A stretch of 39,548 nt of DNA from an uncultured Clostridia bacterium. GTDB taxonomy: Bacteria; Bacillota; Clostridia; TANB77; CAG-508. The notes below the pieces were generated by a model. That model was not told the origin of the DNA and made no database searches. It saw only the letters and a program-made list of their open reading frames with translations. The position numbers were made by a program, and so were the translations under genes. Below are positions 8,979 to 18,050 of the stretch, piece after piece (the first letter of the stretch is position 1; the number at the start of each line of letters is the position of its first letter). The DNA lies in NCBI GenBank assembly GCA_947593355.1, contig CANQDO010000012.1, forward strand, positions 1 to 39,548, written 5' to 3'.

Positions 8979-9027
8979 AGCGCCCTAAATGTTAGATTTA
9001 GTAACTTAGCATTTGGGACGCTTTTTA
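8979..9027 (+). terminator. Terminator after the GH94 remnant
   Basis: AGCG-CCCTAAATG pairs with CATTTGGG-A-CGCT and is followed by TTTTT, immediately downstream of the GH94 stop codon. It is probably the original terminator of the intact gene. Confidence 0.7.
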
Positions 9028-9040
9028 ATTTAACTTTAAA

Positions 9041-9135
9041 AATTACAGTATGTTGCAAATGCAGTATATTAAAAATTGCTGTATGTTACAAATGTAGTAT
9101 ATTAAAATTGCAGCATATTAAAATTGTAGCATATT
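9041..9135. repeat. Imperfect tandem repeats
   Basis: Four to five imperfect copies of a 16-20 bp unit close to TTGCAGCATATTAAAA lie between the GH94 terminator and the end of the convergent acyl-CoA synthetase gene. Unit length drifts and there are no spacers, so this is not a CRISPR array. Confidence 0.6.
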
Positions 9136-9161
9136 AAAAATTTATATAAATTTTTAACTTC

Positions 9162-11027
9162 TTATGAATTTCCCTTTAAAATATTTTCTATTTCCTCATG
9201 CCTTTTAATTTTTTGAGTAGTTGTTTTTATTAAAGGAACGTCTGTAACAGTTATTTCTCTAATATATTTATATGCTGGCATTAGTTTATTTATATTGTTT
9301 CTAATATCTTGCCAAATAATTTCATGATATGCATTTTCTTTATTTTGAGCATTTTGTATATCTTTATTATCTTGCAGTTCATCATTTTTCGCATTTTCAA
9401 CGTCTTTTGCATTTTCAGCTTTTTTGGTATTTTCAGAATCCTTGTCATTGCGAACATTTTCATCATCTTGCATATTTTTATACATTTCTTCCATAATATC
9501 TTTATTATAAACAATTTTAGCACATAAGCTTAAATCTCTATCATTAACATTTGGCTTTCCATACACAATACTTTCTACTACATAAGGAAGCTTGTTTATA
9601 AGAATTTCTAATTCTTCAGGGTAAATGTTTTTACCGTTTTTCAATACTATAACATCTTTTTTTCTACCAGTTATAAAAAGAAATCCATCTTTATCTATAT
9701 AACCTAAATCGCCGGTGTAGAACCATCCATCTTTTAAAACTTCATTGGTGGCTTCAGGGTTATCATAATAACCTAACATTACAGTTGGACCTTTTACTTT
9801 TATTTCTCCAATGCCATCTTCATTTGGTGAATCTATTTCTACCTCTAAACCAGGTAGGGCAAAGCCAACAGATCCAAGTTTTTTGTATTTGTCGTTTTCA
9901 CCTGCAAGTACAGGTGAAGTTTCTGTAAGACCATATCCTTGAAGTAAGTTTATTCCTAAATTTAGAAAACCTTGAATAGCTTCTTTGCTCATAGGTGCAC
10001 CACCAGCTATTAAAATGTGTAGGTTTGGTGCAAAGTTATCTAAAATTTGTTTAAATACTTTTCTTCTGATGTCAATTCCAAATTTAAGTAAAAAGTTACA
10101 TATTGAAGACATGATTTTTACTAATTTTGTTTTTCCTTGCTCCTCTATTGCTTTACAAATTTTTTTGTACATTATTTCAAGCATAAGAGGTACACATACA
10201 AAACCGGTTATATTATATTCTTTTAAATTTGTTGCTACATGCCTAATACCATCACAAAATGCTATTGTTATTCCACAATATGTACCATATAGGAATGTAC
10301 AACTTGACTCAAATGTGTGATGCAAAGGTAGGAAAGATAAAAATGTATCTTCCTTTGTAACTTTAGCCATTTGAGAAAGGGCATAGATGTCTGCACAAAT
10401 ATTTGCTTGTGATAATGCTACTGCTTTAGAAATGGCAGTAGTGCCAGATGTAAATAACATTATAGCCATTTTGTTATTATCAATAACTACTTCTTTATAT
10501 TTTGTATCGTTGTTATTTAAAAGCTTTGCACCATTATCAATTAAGTCTGAATAATATAAGCAAAAATCTTCATCAAGCTTGTCCATACAAATAAAGTGCT
10601 TTAAGCTTGTAGAAGCATCATTACTTAATTTTTTAAACGTAGAAACATATTCTTTATCAAAAATAACGGCTGTTGCTTCACTTCTTTTAATTAAACCTTC
10701 AATTTCATTTTCAGGTAAGGCTTTATCTAAAGGAACAACTACAATATTTGAAGTTGTTATTGCTAAATAACTAACGCACCATTCATAACGGTTTGGCGCA
10801 ATTATTGCAACCCTTTTTTCAGTTAAGCCAAGGTCGATTAAAGATGTAGCAAGTTTTTCTATGTCTGAAACAAATTGAGCATAAGTAATTTCTATATAGT
10901 TAGTTGATTTTGGCTCTAACTTATATTTAAATGCTAACTTTTCAGAATATAGCTCTTTATACCTCTCTATTAATTCTCTAAAATTATGTATTTCCACGTT
11001 GTCATATAATTTTCTTCTTTTATCCAT
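9162..11027 (-). CDS. AMP-forming long-chain acyl-CoA synthetase, paralogue 1
   Basis: A 621-residue ANL-superfamily ligase (fatty acid + CoA + ATP to acyl-CoA + AMP + PPi). The P-loop reads FTSGTTAISK (the usual TSGTTG has Ala for the last Gly). GYGLTETSP follows, then YTGDLGY with the ATP-ribose Asp, and GRKKDVIVLKNGKNI with the hinge. About residues 520-575 are an Asn/Asp/Lys-rich low-complexity insert built on NAKD/ENAK units, absent from its tandem paralogue. The C-terminal TTTQKIKRHEEI carries the catalytic-type Lys region. The start ATG follows AAGGAA. It lies 18 bases downstream of paralogue 2 on the same strand, so the two form an operon. Confidence 0.85.
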   Translation of the reverse strand: MDKRRKLYDNVEIHNFRELIERYKELYSEKLAFKYKLEPKSTNYIEITYAQFVSDIEKLATSLIDLGLTEKRVAIIAPNRYEWCVSYLAITTSNIVVVPLDKALPENEIEGLIKRSEATAVIFDKEYVSTFKKLSNDASTSLKHFICMDKLDEDFCLYYSDLIDNGAKLLNNNDTKYKEVVIDNNKMAIMLFTSGTTAISKAVALSQANICADIYALSQMAKVTKEDTFLSFLPLHHTFESSCTFLYGTYCGITIAFCDGIRHVATNLKEYNITGFVCVPLMLEIMYKKICKAIEEQGKTKLVKIMSSICNFLLKFGIDIRRKVFKQILDNFAPNLHILIAGGAPMSKEAIQGFLNLGINLLQGYGLTETSPVLAGENDKYKKLGSVGFALPGLEVEIDSPNEDGIGEIKVKGPTVMLGYYDNPEATNEVLKDGWFYTGDLGYIDKDGFLFITGRKKDVIVLKNGKNIYPEELEILINKLPYVVESIVYGKPNVNDRDLSLCAKIVYNKDIMEEMYKNMQDDENVRNDKDSENTKKAENAKDVENAKNDELQDNKDIQNAQNKENAYHEIIWQDIRNNINKLMPAYKYIREITVTDVPLIKTTTQKIKRHEEIENILKGNS

Positions 11028-11045
11028 AATAAAATCTAATTCCTT

Positions 11046-12773
11046 TCATATTTTAGCCATTTCTTCATGTCTTTTTATTTTTTGAGTAGTTGTTTTTATT
11101 AAAGGCTCTGTAGTAATTGTTATATTTTTTATGTATTTATATGTTGGAATTTTTTCATTTACATTTTTTACTTCATTTCTTAAAATTTCATATATTTCGG
11201 CTTCGGTTTTTCCTTTTAATTCTTCATTTTCTTTTGAATATACTAATTTAGCTGAAATTTTTCCATCTTCTTCGTTAGATAAATAAACAAAACTTTCTTC
11301 AATAAGTGTAGATTCGTTTAATAAGCTTTCTATTTCTTGAGGGAAAATCTTTTTACCATTTTTTAAAACAATCATATCTTTTATACGACCTGTTACAAAA
11401 AGATATCCATCTTTATCTATGTATCCTAAATCTCCTGTATGGAAGTATCCATCTACTAAAACCTCATTTGTCTTTTCTTCATTGTTGTAGTATCCAAGCA
11501 TAACATTTGGACCTTTTACAGTAATTTCTCCAACTCCATTTTCGTCAGGGTTAAATATTTTTACTTCTTGATTGAATAGTACATGACCACAACTTCCAGG
11601 CCTTCTATATTTATCGTTTTCAGAAGATATAACTGGAGAAGTTTCTGTAAGTCCATAACCTTGTATCATTGTAATACCAATAGATTCAAAGAATTTTATA
11701 ATTTTGGCATCAATAGAAGCTGAACCGAAAATTACAATTCTAAATTTTCCACCTAAATTATCTAAAACAGACTTGAAAAATTTCCTTCTAAAGTCGATAT
11801 GGAATATGCGTAAAAAGTTAGAAAAGGACATAAGTATTTTAAAAGGAATAGTTAGCCCCTTGCTTTTTATTGTTTTATTTATTTGTCTATACATAACTTC
11901 AAGAAGTGCTGGTACGCAAACTAAACCAGATATTCCATATTCATTCATGTTCTTAGGAATATGTTTTAAGCCATCACAATAACAAATAGTATACCCTACA
12001 AAGAAGCAATATAGGTAGGTTGCGGTACATTCTAATGTGTGATGTAGTGGTAGAAAAGATAAAACTTTATCTCCATCTTCATATTTTATTAAAGTAGTCA
12101 TTGCACAGAAATTAGAGCATATATTTCTTTGAGAAAGCATTACGGCTTTAGACATTCCAGTTGTTCCAGAAGTAAATAAAAGTATAGACATTTTATCACT
12201 ATCTATTTTTACATTTTCAAAGGAAGTGTCGCCATTTTCACGTAATTTTTTGCCTTCTGCTATTAATGCATGAAGAGATAATATATCATCTTCATTTTTT
12301 TCTGTATCCATGCAAATGTAATATTTTAAATTTGTATTATTTCTACTTTTTATACTTTTAAATATATCTATAAATTTTCCGTCAAAAATAACAGCTTCAG
12401 ATTCACTTCTGATAAGAGAATCTTCAATTTCATTTTCTGGTAGCATATAATCTAAAGGAACACATACCATGTTTCCATTATTTATAGCTTGATAACTTGT
12501 TGGCCATTCATATTTATTATGACCAATTAATGCTACTCTTTTTTCTTCTAACCCCATATTTAAAAGCTTTGTACATAAATTTCTTACATCTTCGTAGTGT
12601 TCTCTAAAAGTTACATTTATATACTCTGGCTCTTTAGCAGTAGGGTCTTTTTTATAGCTAAATGCTACTCTATCTGGAAAATTCTTTATTGTGCTATCCA
12701 TTAATTCTCTGTAATTATCAACAAAAGAGCCTGGATAAAGTCTATTTGGCTCTGATTTAAATTCTTTACTCAT
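11046..12773 (-). CDS. AMP-forming long-chain acyl-CoA synthetase, paralogue 2
   Basis: A 575-residue ANL-superfamily ligase with the canonical P-loop FTSGTTGMSK, GYGLTETSP, HTGDLGYIDKDG and GRIKDMIVLKNGKKI. The C-terminus TTTQKIKRHEEM is nearly identical to that of paralogue 1, so a tandem duplication is likely. I start at MSKEFK (12773), which has AGGGGGAA 7 bases upstream, rather than six codons earlier. It is the first gene of the pair. It contains no in-frame CGG codon. Likely role: activation of exogenous fatty acids for membrane lipid synthesis (family knowledge). Confidence 0.85.
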   Translation of the reverse strand: MSKEFKSEPNRLYPGSFVDNYRELMDSTIKNFPDRVAFSYKKDPTAKEPEYINVTFREHYEDVRNLCTKLLNMGLEEKRVALIGHNKYEWPTSYQAINNGNMVCVPLDYMLPENEIEDSLIRSESEAVIFDGKFIDIFKSIKSRNNTNLKYYICMDTEKNEDDILSLHALIAEGKKLRENGDTSFENVKIDSDKMSILLFTSGTTGMSKAVMLSQRNICSNFCAMTTLIKYEDGDKVLSFLPLHHTLECTATYLYCFFVGYTICYCDGLKHIPKNMNEYGISGLVCVPALLEVMYRQINKTIKSKGLTIPFKILMSFSNFLRIFHIDFRRKFFKSVLDNLGGKFRIVIFGSASIDAKIIKFFESIGITMIQGYGLTETSPVISSENDKYRRPGSCGHVLFNQEVKIFNPDENGVGEITVKGPNVMLGYYNNEEKTNEVLVDGYFHTGDLGYIDKDGYLFVTGRIKDMIVLKNGKKIFPQEIESLLNESTLIEESFVYLSNEEDGKISAKLVYSKENEELKGKTEAEIYEILRNEVKNVNEKIPTYKYIKNITITTEPLIKTTTQKIKRHEEMAKI

Positions 12774-12871
12774 TAATAATTCCCCCTGCACATATTCTAT
12801 ATGAAAATGGGAAATAAATCAATAGAATTGACTATTTATACTAAAAATTGTATAATAAACATTGTTATATA

Positions 12872-13016
12872 GCAAAATATGAATATATTATTTATTTAGT
12901 AACTCTTAAGCTACATAATAGCTTGTTAAAAAATTTTATAAATAAAATTTTTTACAATCTATAATTTGCTGGTTCCCACAAAATGTTACTAAATAAATAA
13001 TATATTCATATTTTGC
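12872..13016. repeat. 145-bp element with perfect 32-bp inverted repeats
   Basis: Bases 12872-12903 (GCAAAATATGAATATATTAT..., ending AGTAAC) are the exact reverse complement of 12985-13016. The 81-bp centre contains a second small hairpin (AAGCTA-TAGCTT) and the G+C-rich string GCTGGTTCCCAC. It encodes nothing. Perfect long arms and a short centre suggest a MITE-like element, or a large RNA hairpin between the divergently transcribed acyl-CoA synthetase operon and rimO. Confidence 0.7.
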
Positions 13017-13056
13017 CAAATTATTAGTTGTATCAGAATTGAAAGGAATGAAATAA

Positions 13057-14370
13057 ATGAAAGTAGGATTTGTATCACTTGGTTGTAGCAAAAATTTAGT
13101 AGATACTGAAATGGCAATAGGTTTATTTAAAAGTAATAATTATGAAATAGTAAATAATCCAAAAGAAGCAGAAATAATAGTAATTAATACATGTGGATTT
13201 ATAGAATCTGCAAAACAAGAAGCTATAAATACTATTTTAGAAATGGCAGAGTACAAAAAGGGAAAATGTAAATATTTAATAGCAATGGGTTGCATGGTGC
13301 AAAGGTATAAAGATGATTTGCAAAAGGCTCTTCCAGAGGTAGATTTGTGGATTAAATATGATTCTTATGATACTTTTTGGAATCAAATAGAAAATTTTAT
13401 GGAAGAAAAAGAGCATACTGAAAATACATCAAAAAACAATGAAATGAATTTTTTAGATAGAGTTATTTCAACAGGAAAAAATTATGCTTATTTACGAATA
13501 GCAGAAGGGTGTAGCAATAAATGTACTTATTGTGCAATACCATATATTAGAGGACCATTTGTTAGTAGAAAAATAGAAGATATTTTAAAGGAAGCTCAAA
13601 AGCTTGCAAATGAAGGCTATAGTGAGTTAATTTTAATTGCACAAGATACAACTAAATATGGTATTGATATATATGGAGAACCTAAATTAGCAGAATTATT
13701 AAACAAATTGTGTGAAATAGATAAAATAAAGTGGATTAGATTTTTATATGCATATCCAGAAACCATTACAGATGAGCTTATTAAAGTGGTAAAAGAAAAT
13801 GATAAAATATGTAAATATTTTGATATTCCAATTCAACATATTTCAAATTCAGTTTTAAAAAGAATGAATAGAAAAAGTAATGGGGAGAGTATAAGGAAAC
13901 TTATACAAAAATTAAGAAAAGAAATTCCTGAAGTAGTAATTAGAACTACTGTGATGGTAGGTTTCCCTGGAGAAACCAAAGAAGATTTTGAAGAATTATA
14001 TGAATTTATAAAATGGGCTAAATTTGATAAAATGGGTGCATTTACATATTCTAAAGAAGATGGTACGCCTGCAGAAAAATTAAAAGAACAGGTTCATCAT
14101 AATACAAAGAAAAGCAGATATAATAAAATAATGGAACTTCAACAAGAAATATCTAGAGAAAATTTGAAAAGATTTATAGGAAAAGAATTGGAAGTTTTAG
14201 TTGAGGCAATGACTTTTGATGGTAAATATTATGTGGCAAGAAGTTATATGGACGTTCCAGATATTGATGGTTTTGTATATATAAAAGCAGATGAAAAAAG
14301 TTTAATTAATAAATATGTTAAATGTAAAATTGTAGATGTAAAAGATTATGATTTAATAGGGATAATGTAA
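13057..14370 (+). CDS. rimO: Ribosomal protein S12 methylthiotransferase RimO
   Basis: A 437-residue radical-SAM enzyme that methylthiolates the conserved Asp of ribosomal protein S12. The N-terminal UPF0004 domain begins GFVSLGCSKNLVDTE (Cys10, first of the cluster-binding Cys). The radical-SAM motif is C152-SNK-C156-TY-C159 in AEGCSNKCTYCAIP, followed by IRGPFVSR. A C-terminal TRAM domain ends the protein. The SLGCSKNLVDTE signature separates RimO from MiaB. AAAGGAATGAAATAA precedes ATG 13057. A terminator follows directly. No in-frame CGG. Confidence 0.95.
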   Translation: MKVGFVSLGCSKNLVDTEMAIGLFKSNNYEIVNNPKEAEIIVINTCGFIESAKQEAINTILEMAEYKKGKCKYLIAMGCMVQRYKDDLQKALPEVDLWIKYDSYDTFWNQIENFMEEKEHTENTSKNNEMNFLDRVISTGKNYAYLRIAEGCSNKCTYCAIPYIRGPFVSRKIEDILKEAQKLANEGYSELILIAQDTTKYGIDIYGEPKLAELLNKLCEIDKIKWIRFLYAYPETITDELIKVVKENDKICKYFDIPIQHISNSVLKRMNRKSNGESIRKLIQKLRKEIPEVVIRTTVMVGFPGETKEDFEELYEFIKWAKFDKMGAFTYSKEDGTPAEKLKEQVHHNTKKSRYNKIMELQQEISRENLKRFIGKELEVLVEAMTFDGKYYVARSYMDVPDIDGFVYIKADEKSLINKYVKCKIVDVKDYDLIGIM

Positions 14371-14413
14371 AAAAGAATCTGAATTTTTGTTATCAAGAAT
14401 TCAGATTCTTTTT
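14371..14413. terminator. Bidirectional terminator
   Basis: AAAGAATCTGAATT pairs with AATTCAGATTCTTT and is flanked by A and T runs. It serves rimO (plus) and the DUF2207 gene (minus). Confidence 0.8.
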
Positions 14414-14447
14414 ATATTAATAAAAATATTTTGCAAAGGTTAAGGTT

Positions 14448-16290
14448 TTATCTTCCACCCATTCCGGCCGCCTCCTCCGCCGAAGCCACCACCTCCAGAG
14501 AAGCCACCTCCGGCACCACTTCCTGAAGAGTAGCAAACTTGTGAAACAGAAGTATTAATGCTAGATATCAAACTTGAGTTAGTATCATTATAATACATCC
14601 AACATAAATATGTATAACCATGTGAAGCCATATAATTATAGTCAGTAATTTGTGGATATATAGTTTTTAATTGTTTTAATACTTTTTCTGCTATGCCAAA
14701 AGTTGTTGCATATACTAAGTATTTCTCCCACAAAATAAGATCTGGAACTTCTTTTTCTTTTAATAAAGAAAAGTCCTCCATATAGTTTTTTAAGCCAACC
14801 CAAAGCTCTCGTTCATCCACACCTTTTTGAGTTAAGGTTCTGTATTTCTTAGATATTTTACCAGCATAAATTGCTAAAATTATTAAAGGAATAAAACATG
14901 CAAAAAGTGGGATTATTCCCAAAATTGCAAATGCTACAAACAATGCACTTTTATTAGACCATTTTTTTTGCATATCAGCTAAATCTTTATTGTAGTTTCC
15001 TAAAGCTATTTCAATATTTTCTGTTTCGGTATTAATTTTCTCACATTTATCTGTAAATATAGATGAATGGCTTTGATAATACTTTTTGAAATCTTTTAAT
15101 TTTATAGAAGAAGCTTGTTTACTTTTAGCTGCATCTATTAATAAATCATATATTATTTTTTCGTCAATTGGTAATTGTACATTTTCACAATTATTTAAAA
15201 TAATTGTTATGTCCTTCTTATTTTCAGGAGATATATCAAATGATATATACTTTTTAATGCATAAATCTAATAATGTAGCTGACATTACTTTAGGAATATT
15301 GTTATTTAAACCAGAACTATTAAAGTAATATAAAAATGCTGCTTGTGCAGGTGTAGAGTCTTTGTTTGGAATATCTCTAAAATATTTTTGAGGATTAGTA
15401 GGAACAAGTGTGGTAAAGCTTTTAAGTATTTTTCTATATTGAAATATTTTAACTATAATGAATATTATTCCTGCAAAATTTATTAATATAAGGAAATAAC
15501 CTAGAATAGTGTCTCTTATTCTTTTATTATTTGCTTCATTTGCCCAATTTTGTTCTTCTTCTAATATTGAGTTTAATTTATTTTGGTTAGATGTATTTTC
15601 ATTAGAAAAAAATACATCAGTTGGAGTAACTACTCTAGTTTCTAACATTGTATTTTCTTCCAAATCTTCTACTTCAAATACAATTTCATTATTAGAATGT
15701 TTAAATATAGTTCCATTTAAAGGACCATGCGCCCATACTCTAATATCATCTATGTCTATATTAGAATAGGGTAAAGTAATTGTTCCTGTAACTTTGTCTG
15801 CAGGAATTTCGGAGCTTTCATCTAAAAATTTCCAATAAAATTCGGAACAGTCATTATAGTTTTTAATAGCGTCTATAATTGTATAGCTAATTTCAAATAT
15901 TCTAGTTGCTCTATCTTCATCTACACCCCAAGCTATTTCAAACTTTCCATCTGGATTTATAAGTGCATAGTAATTTCCTTTGTTAACGTGATATTGCCAA
16001 AAATCTTGTCTAATGAAATTTTTTCTATTTCCAGGGGTTGTTTCAACAACGGAAATGTCAGTAATAGAAGTATATTTGGTCGAATCTATTATAAAGTTTT
16101 TAAATAAAGTGTTTGTATCTCTTATATCAATTACCCAAGTTTCTTTAACATTTGCACTTCCATCTGTATTAAGATATACATTATAATTTAATGATTCCAA
16201 ATTTAAACTTCCTGCAAAGCTTTTAGAGTTAAATAGAATAATTAATAAGAATGCAAAGATAAAAATAAAAATTAATTTTTTGTATTTCAT
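14448..16290 (-). CDS. DUF2207 membrane protein with Gly-rich tail, CGG +1 shift at the end
   Basis: About 613 residues. A signal/TM segment lies at about 5-26, then an extracellular DUF2207 domain opening LNLESLNYNVYLNTDGSANV. TM segments lie near 260-280 and 455-490, and a cytoplasmic domain leads to a Gly-rich tail. DUF2207 (YciQ-like) proteins are widespread and of unknown function. In the zero frame the tail ends RNGWKIKP after CGG at 14464-14466 (stop 14440-14442). Skipping the C gives G-M-G-G-R then TAA at 14448-14450, continuing the glycine tail as expected for the family. The zero-frame alternative cannot be fully excluded here, because both ends are short. A second DUF2207 gene in the inner element has the same arrangement. 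Confidence 0.8.
14464..14466 (-). other. CGG +1 recoding site (DUF2207, copy 1)
   Basis: Zero-frame GGC CGG AAT on the minus strand. The shift gives GG-G-M-G-G-R and stop, extending the glycine-rich tail. The zero frame gives RNGWKIKP. Confidence 0.6.
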
Positions 16291-16461
16291 AAGATATGGT
16301 CAGCCCCTTTCTTATACATATTTTACATGATAAATTTAATAAATACAATACTATATGCTAGTAACGAAAAAATATTATTTGAAATATAATGTAGTAAGAT
16401 GTAGAAATGCATCTAAAATTATAATTAAATATCTATAAGAAACTTGAGAGGAATGAAATAA

Positions 16462-16683
16462 ATGACATTAAATGAAGTGGAATTAAATAGAGAAGTTAAA
16501 GTTAAATGTGTAAATTGTGATGAAAATATAAAGAGGAGAATTTTGGATTTGGGAATAATAGAGGGAACAAAAATAAAGCCAGTTTTAAAAAGTCCGCTTG
16601 GAGATCCAACTGCTTATGAAGTTAGAGGAACTTTAATTTCACTACGAAAAGAAGATAGCAAAAATATATTAACTAATGCGTGA
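16462..16683 (+). CDS. feoA: Ferrous iron transport protein FeoA
   Basis: A 73-residue SH3-like protein (residues about 3-70) with the FeoA pattern I-x-R-R-I-L-D-L-G-I-I-E-G-T. FeoA supports the FeoB Fe(II) channel at the membrane. GAGAGGAATGAAATAA precedes ATG 16462, and feoB follows 37 bp downstream. No in-frame CGG. Confidence 0.9.
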   Translation: MTLNEVELNREVKVKCVNCDENIKRRILDLGIIEGTKIKPVLKSPLGDPTAYEVRGTLISLRKEDSKNILTNA

Positions 16684-16813
16684 TATAAGAATATAATATA
16701 TTAATTTGGAGAGTGATGTTATGGGACTTACGCTTGGCTCTACTGGTCAGAAATTGTTAAATAATGATGTAGAGTCTTTAAAAAATAGTTGTGATTATAC
16801 AATAGCAATTAGC

Positions 16814-16816
16814 CGG
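16814..16816 (+). other. CGG +1 recoding site 1 in feoB
   Basis: Zero-frame AGC CGG AAA. The zero frame hits TAA at 16847-16849. The shift restores the G1 motif GNPNVGKST, whose first Gly is supplied by the GGA of C|GGA. Confidence 0.9.
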
Positions 16817-16859
16817 AAACCCGAATGTAGGGAAGTCTACAATTTTTAACGGACTTACT

Positions 16860-16862
16860 CGG
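16860..16862 (+). other. CGG +1 recoding site 2 in feoB
   Basis: In the already shifted frame: ACT CGG AAT. The shift gives LT-G-MNQHTGNWPGKTV, the FeoB switch region. Confidence 0.9.
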
Positions 16863-18003
16863 AATGAATCAGCATACAGGAAATTGGCCAGGAAAAACAG
16901 TAGAAAATAGTAGTGGAGTTTGTAAATATAAAGATAAAAACTACTTATTAGTAGATATTCCGGGAACATATTCTATTATGTCGAATTCAGAAGAAGAGGA
17001 AATTGCAAGGGATTATATCTGTTTTGGAAACCCTGATGCTACTGTTGTAATACTGGATGCAACATGTTTAGAGAGAAATTTAAATTTAGTGTATCAAATA
17101 ATGGAAATTACACCTAATATTGTAGTATGTGTTAATTTATTAGATGAAGCAAAGAAGAAAGGAATACATATAAATTTAGACGTATTAGAAAAAGAATTAG
17201 GTGTACCAGTAGTAGGCACTATTGCAAGAAAGAAAAAAACATTAAACAGGTTAATGCAAAAAGTAGAGGATGTATTAGAAGGAAAAATTAATACTAATTT
17301 AAAAAGAGTAAAATATATACCAATTATAGAAGATTGCATTCAAATGCTAACTTGTGAAGTTGAAAAAATTTTACCTCAAAGTAAGCAATATTTGCTAAGG
17401 TGGATTTGTTTAAAATTAATAGATGGGGAAGAGAAAATATTAGAATCTATACAAAAGAATTTAAATATAAGTTTCAACAATGAAAAGTTAGATGCAAAAT
17501 TGGAAGAGGTTTATGAACTTTTAGAAAAAAATGATATAAAAAAAGAAGATATAAAAAATAAAATGGTTGCAAGTATAGTTATAAGAGCTGAAGGAGTCTG
17601 CATAGATGCAGTTGAGTTTAGCCAAAGCAAAAAACAAAATAGAGATAGGAAAATAGATAAAATATTAACTTCCAAAATTTGGGGAATTCCTATCATGATT
17701 GCTTTTTTAGGAATAATACTGTGGATTACAATAGTTGGAGCAAATTATCCATCTATGCTACTTTCAGATTTATTTGGATGGGCAAAAGGTTTTTTAGTAG
17801 AAGGCTTAAATGCAATTTACGCACCAACATGGCTAACTAGCATACTTATAGATGGGGTATATAGCACGGTTACATGGATTATATCTGTAATGTTACCACC
17901 AATGGCAATATTCTTCCCAATGTTTACTCTGTTAGAGGATTTAGGAGTATTGCCCAGAATTGCATTTAATTTAGATAAATGTTTTAGAAAAGCTTGTAGT
18001 TCA

Positions 18004-18006
18004 CGG
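18004..18006 (+). other. CGG +1 recoding site 3 in feoB
   Basis: In-frame TCA CGG GAA. The shift gives SS-G-KQALTMC, reading into the crossover repeat in the frame that matches the 3' part of feoB after excision. Confidence 0.85.
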
Positions 18007-18018
18007 GAAACAAGCACT

Positions 18019-18032
18019 TACCATGTGCATGG
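18019..18032 (+). repeat. Left attachment-site core (attL)
   Basis: Fourteen bases identical to the right copy. They lie in feoB codons L-T-M-C-M, with likely crossover TG at 18026-18027. They end 18 bp before the recombinase stop codon. Confidence 0.85.
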
Positions 18033-18050
18033 TAGTGACAATGTGGTTAA

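Larger units (their letters stand above)
16721..18032 (+). pseudogene. feoB: feoB 5' part: split by an element, three CGG +1 sites
   Basis: N-terminal part of the Fe(II) transporter FeoB: MGLTLGSTG start, G1 GNPNVGKST, QHTGNWPGKTV, G3 DIPGTYS, G4 NLLD, then the first TM segments and LEDLGVLPRIAFNLDK. The frame breaks at CGG 16814-16816, 16860-16862 and 18004-18006. Skipping each C yields IS-G-NPNVGKS, LT-G-MNQHTG and SS-G-KQALTM, all matching FeoB. The reading continues to LTMC at the crossover repeat (18019-18032) and resumes at 27505. Joined, the protein would be 714 residues, a normal FeoB length. Whether feoB is a working gene that needs excision and recoding, or a dead one, cannot be decided from sequence. 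TTGGAGAG is the ribosome binding site. Confidence 0.85.

Noticed and set aside
9041..9135. Possible CRISPR array
   Set aside because: Units are short, imperfect and directly adjacent, with no unique spacers and no cas genes nearby.
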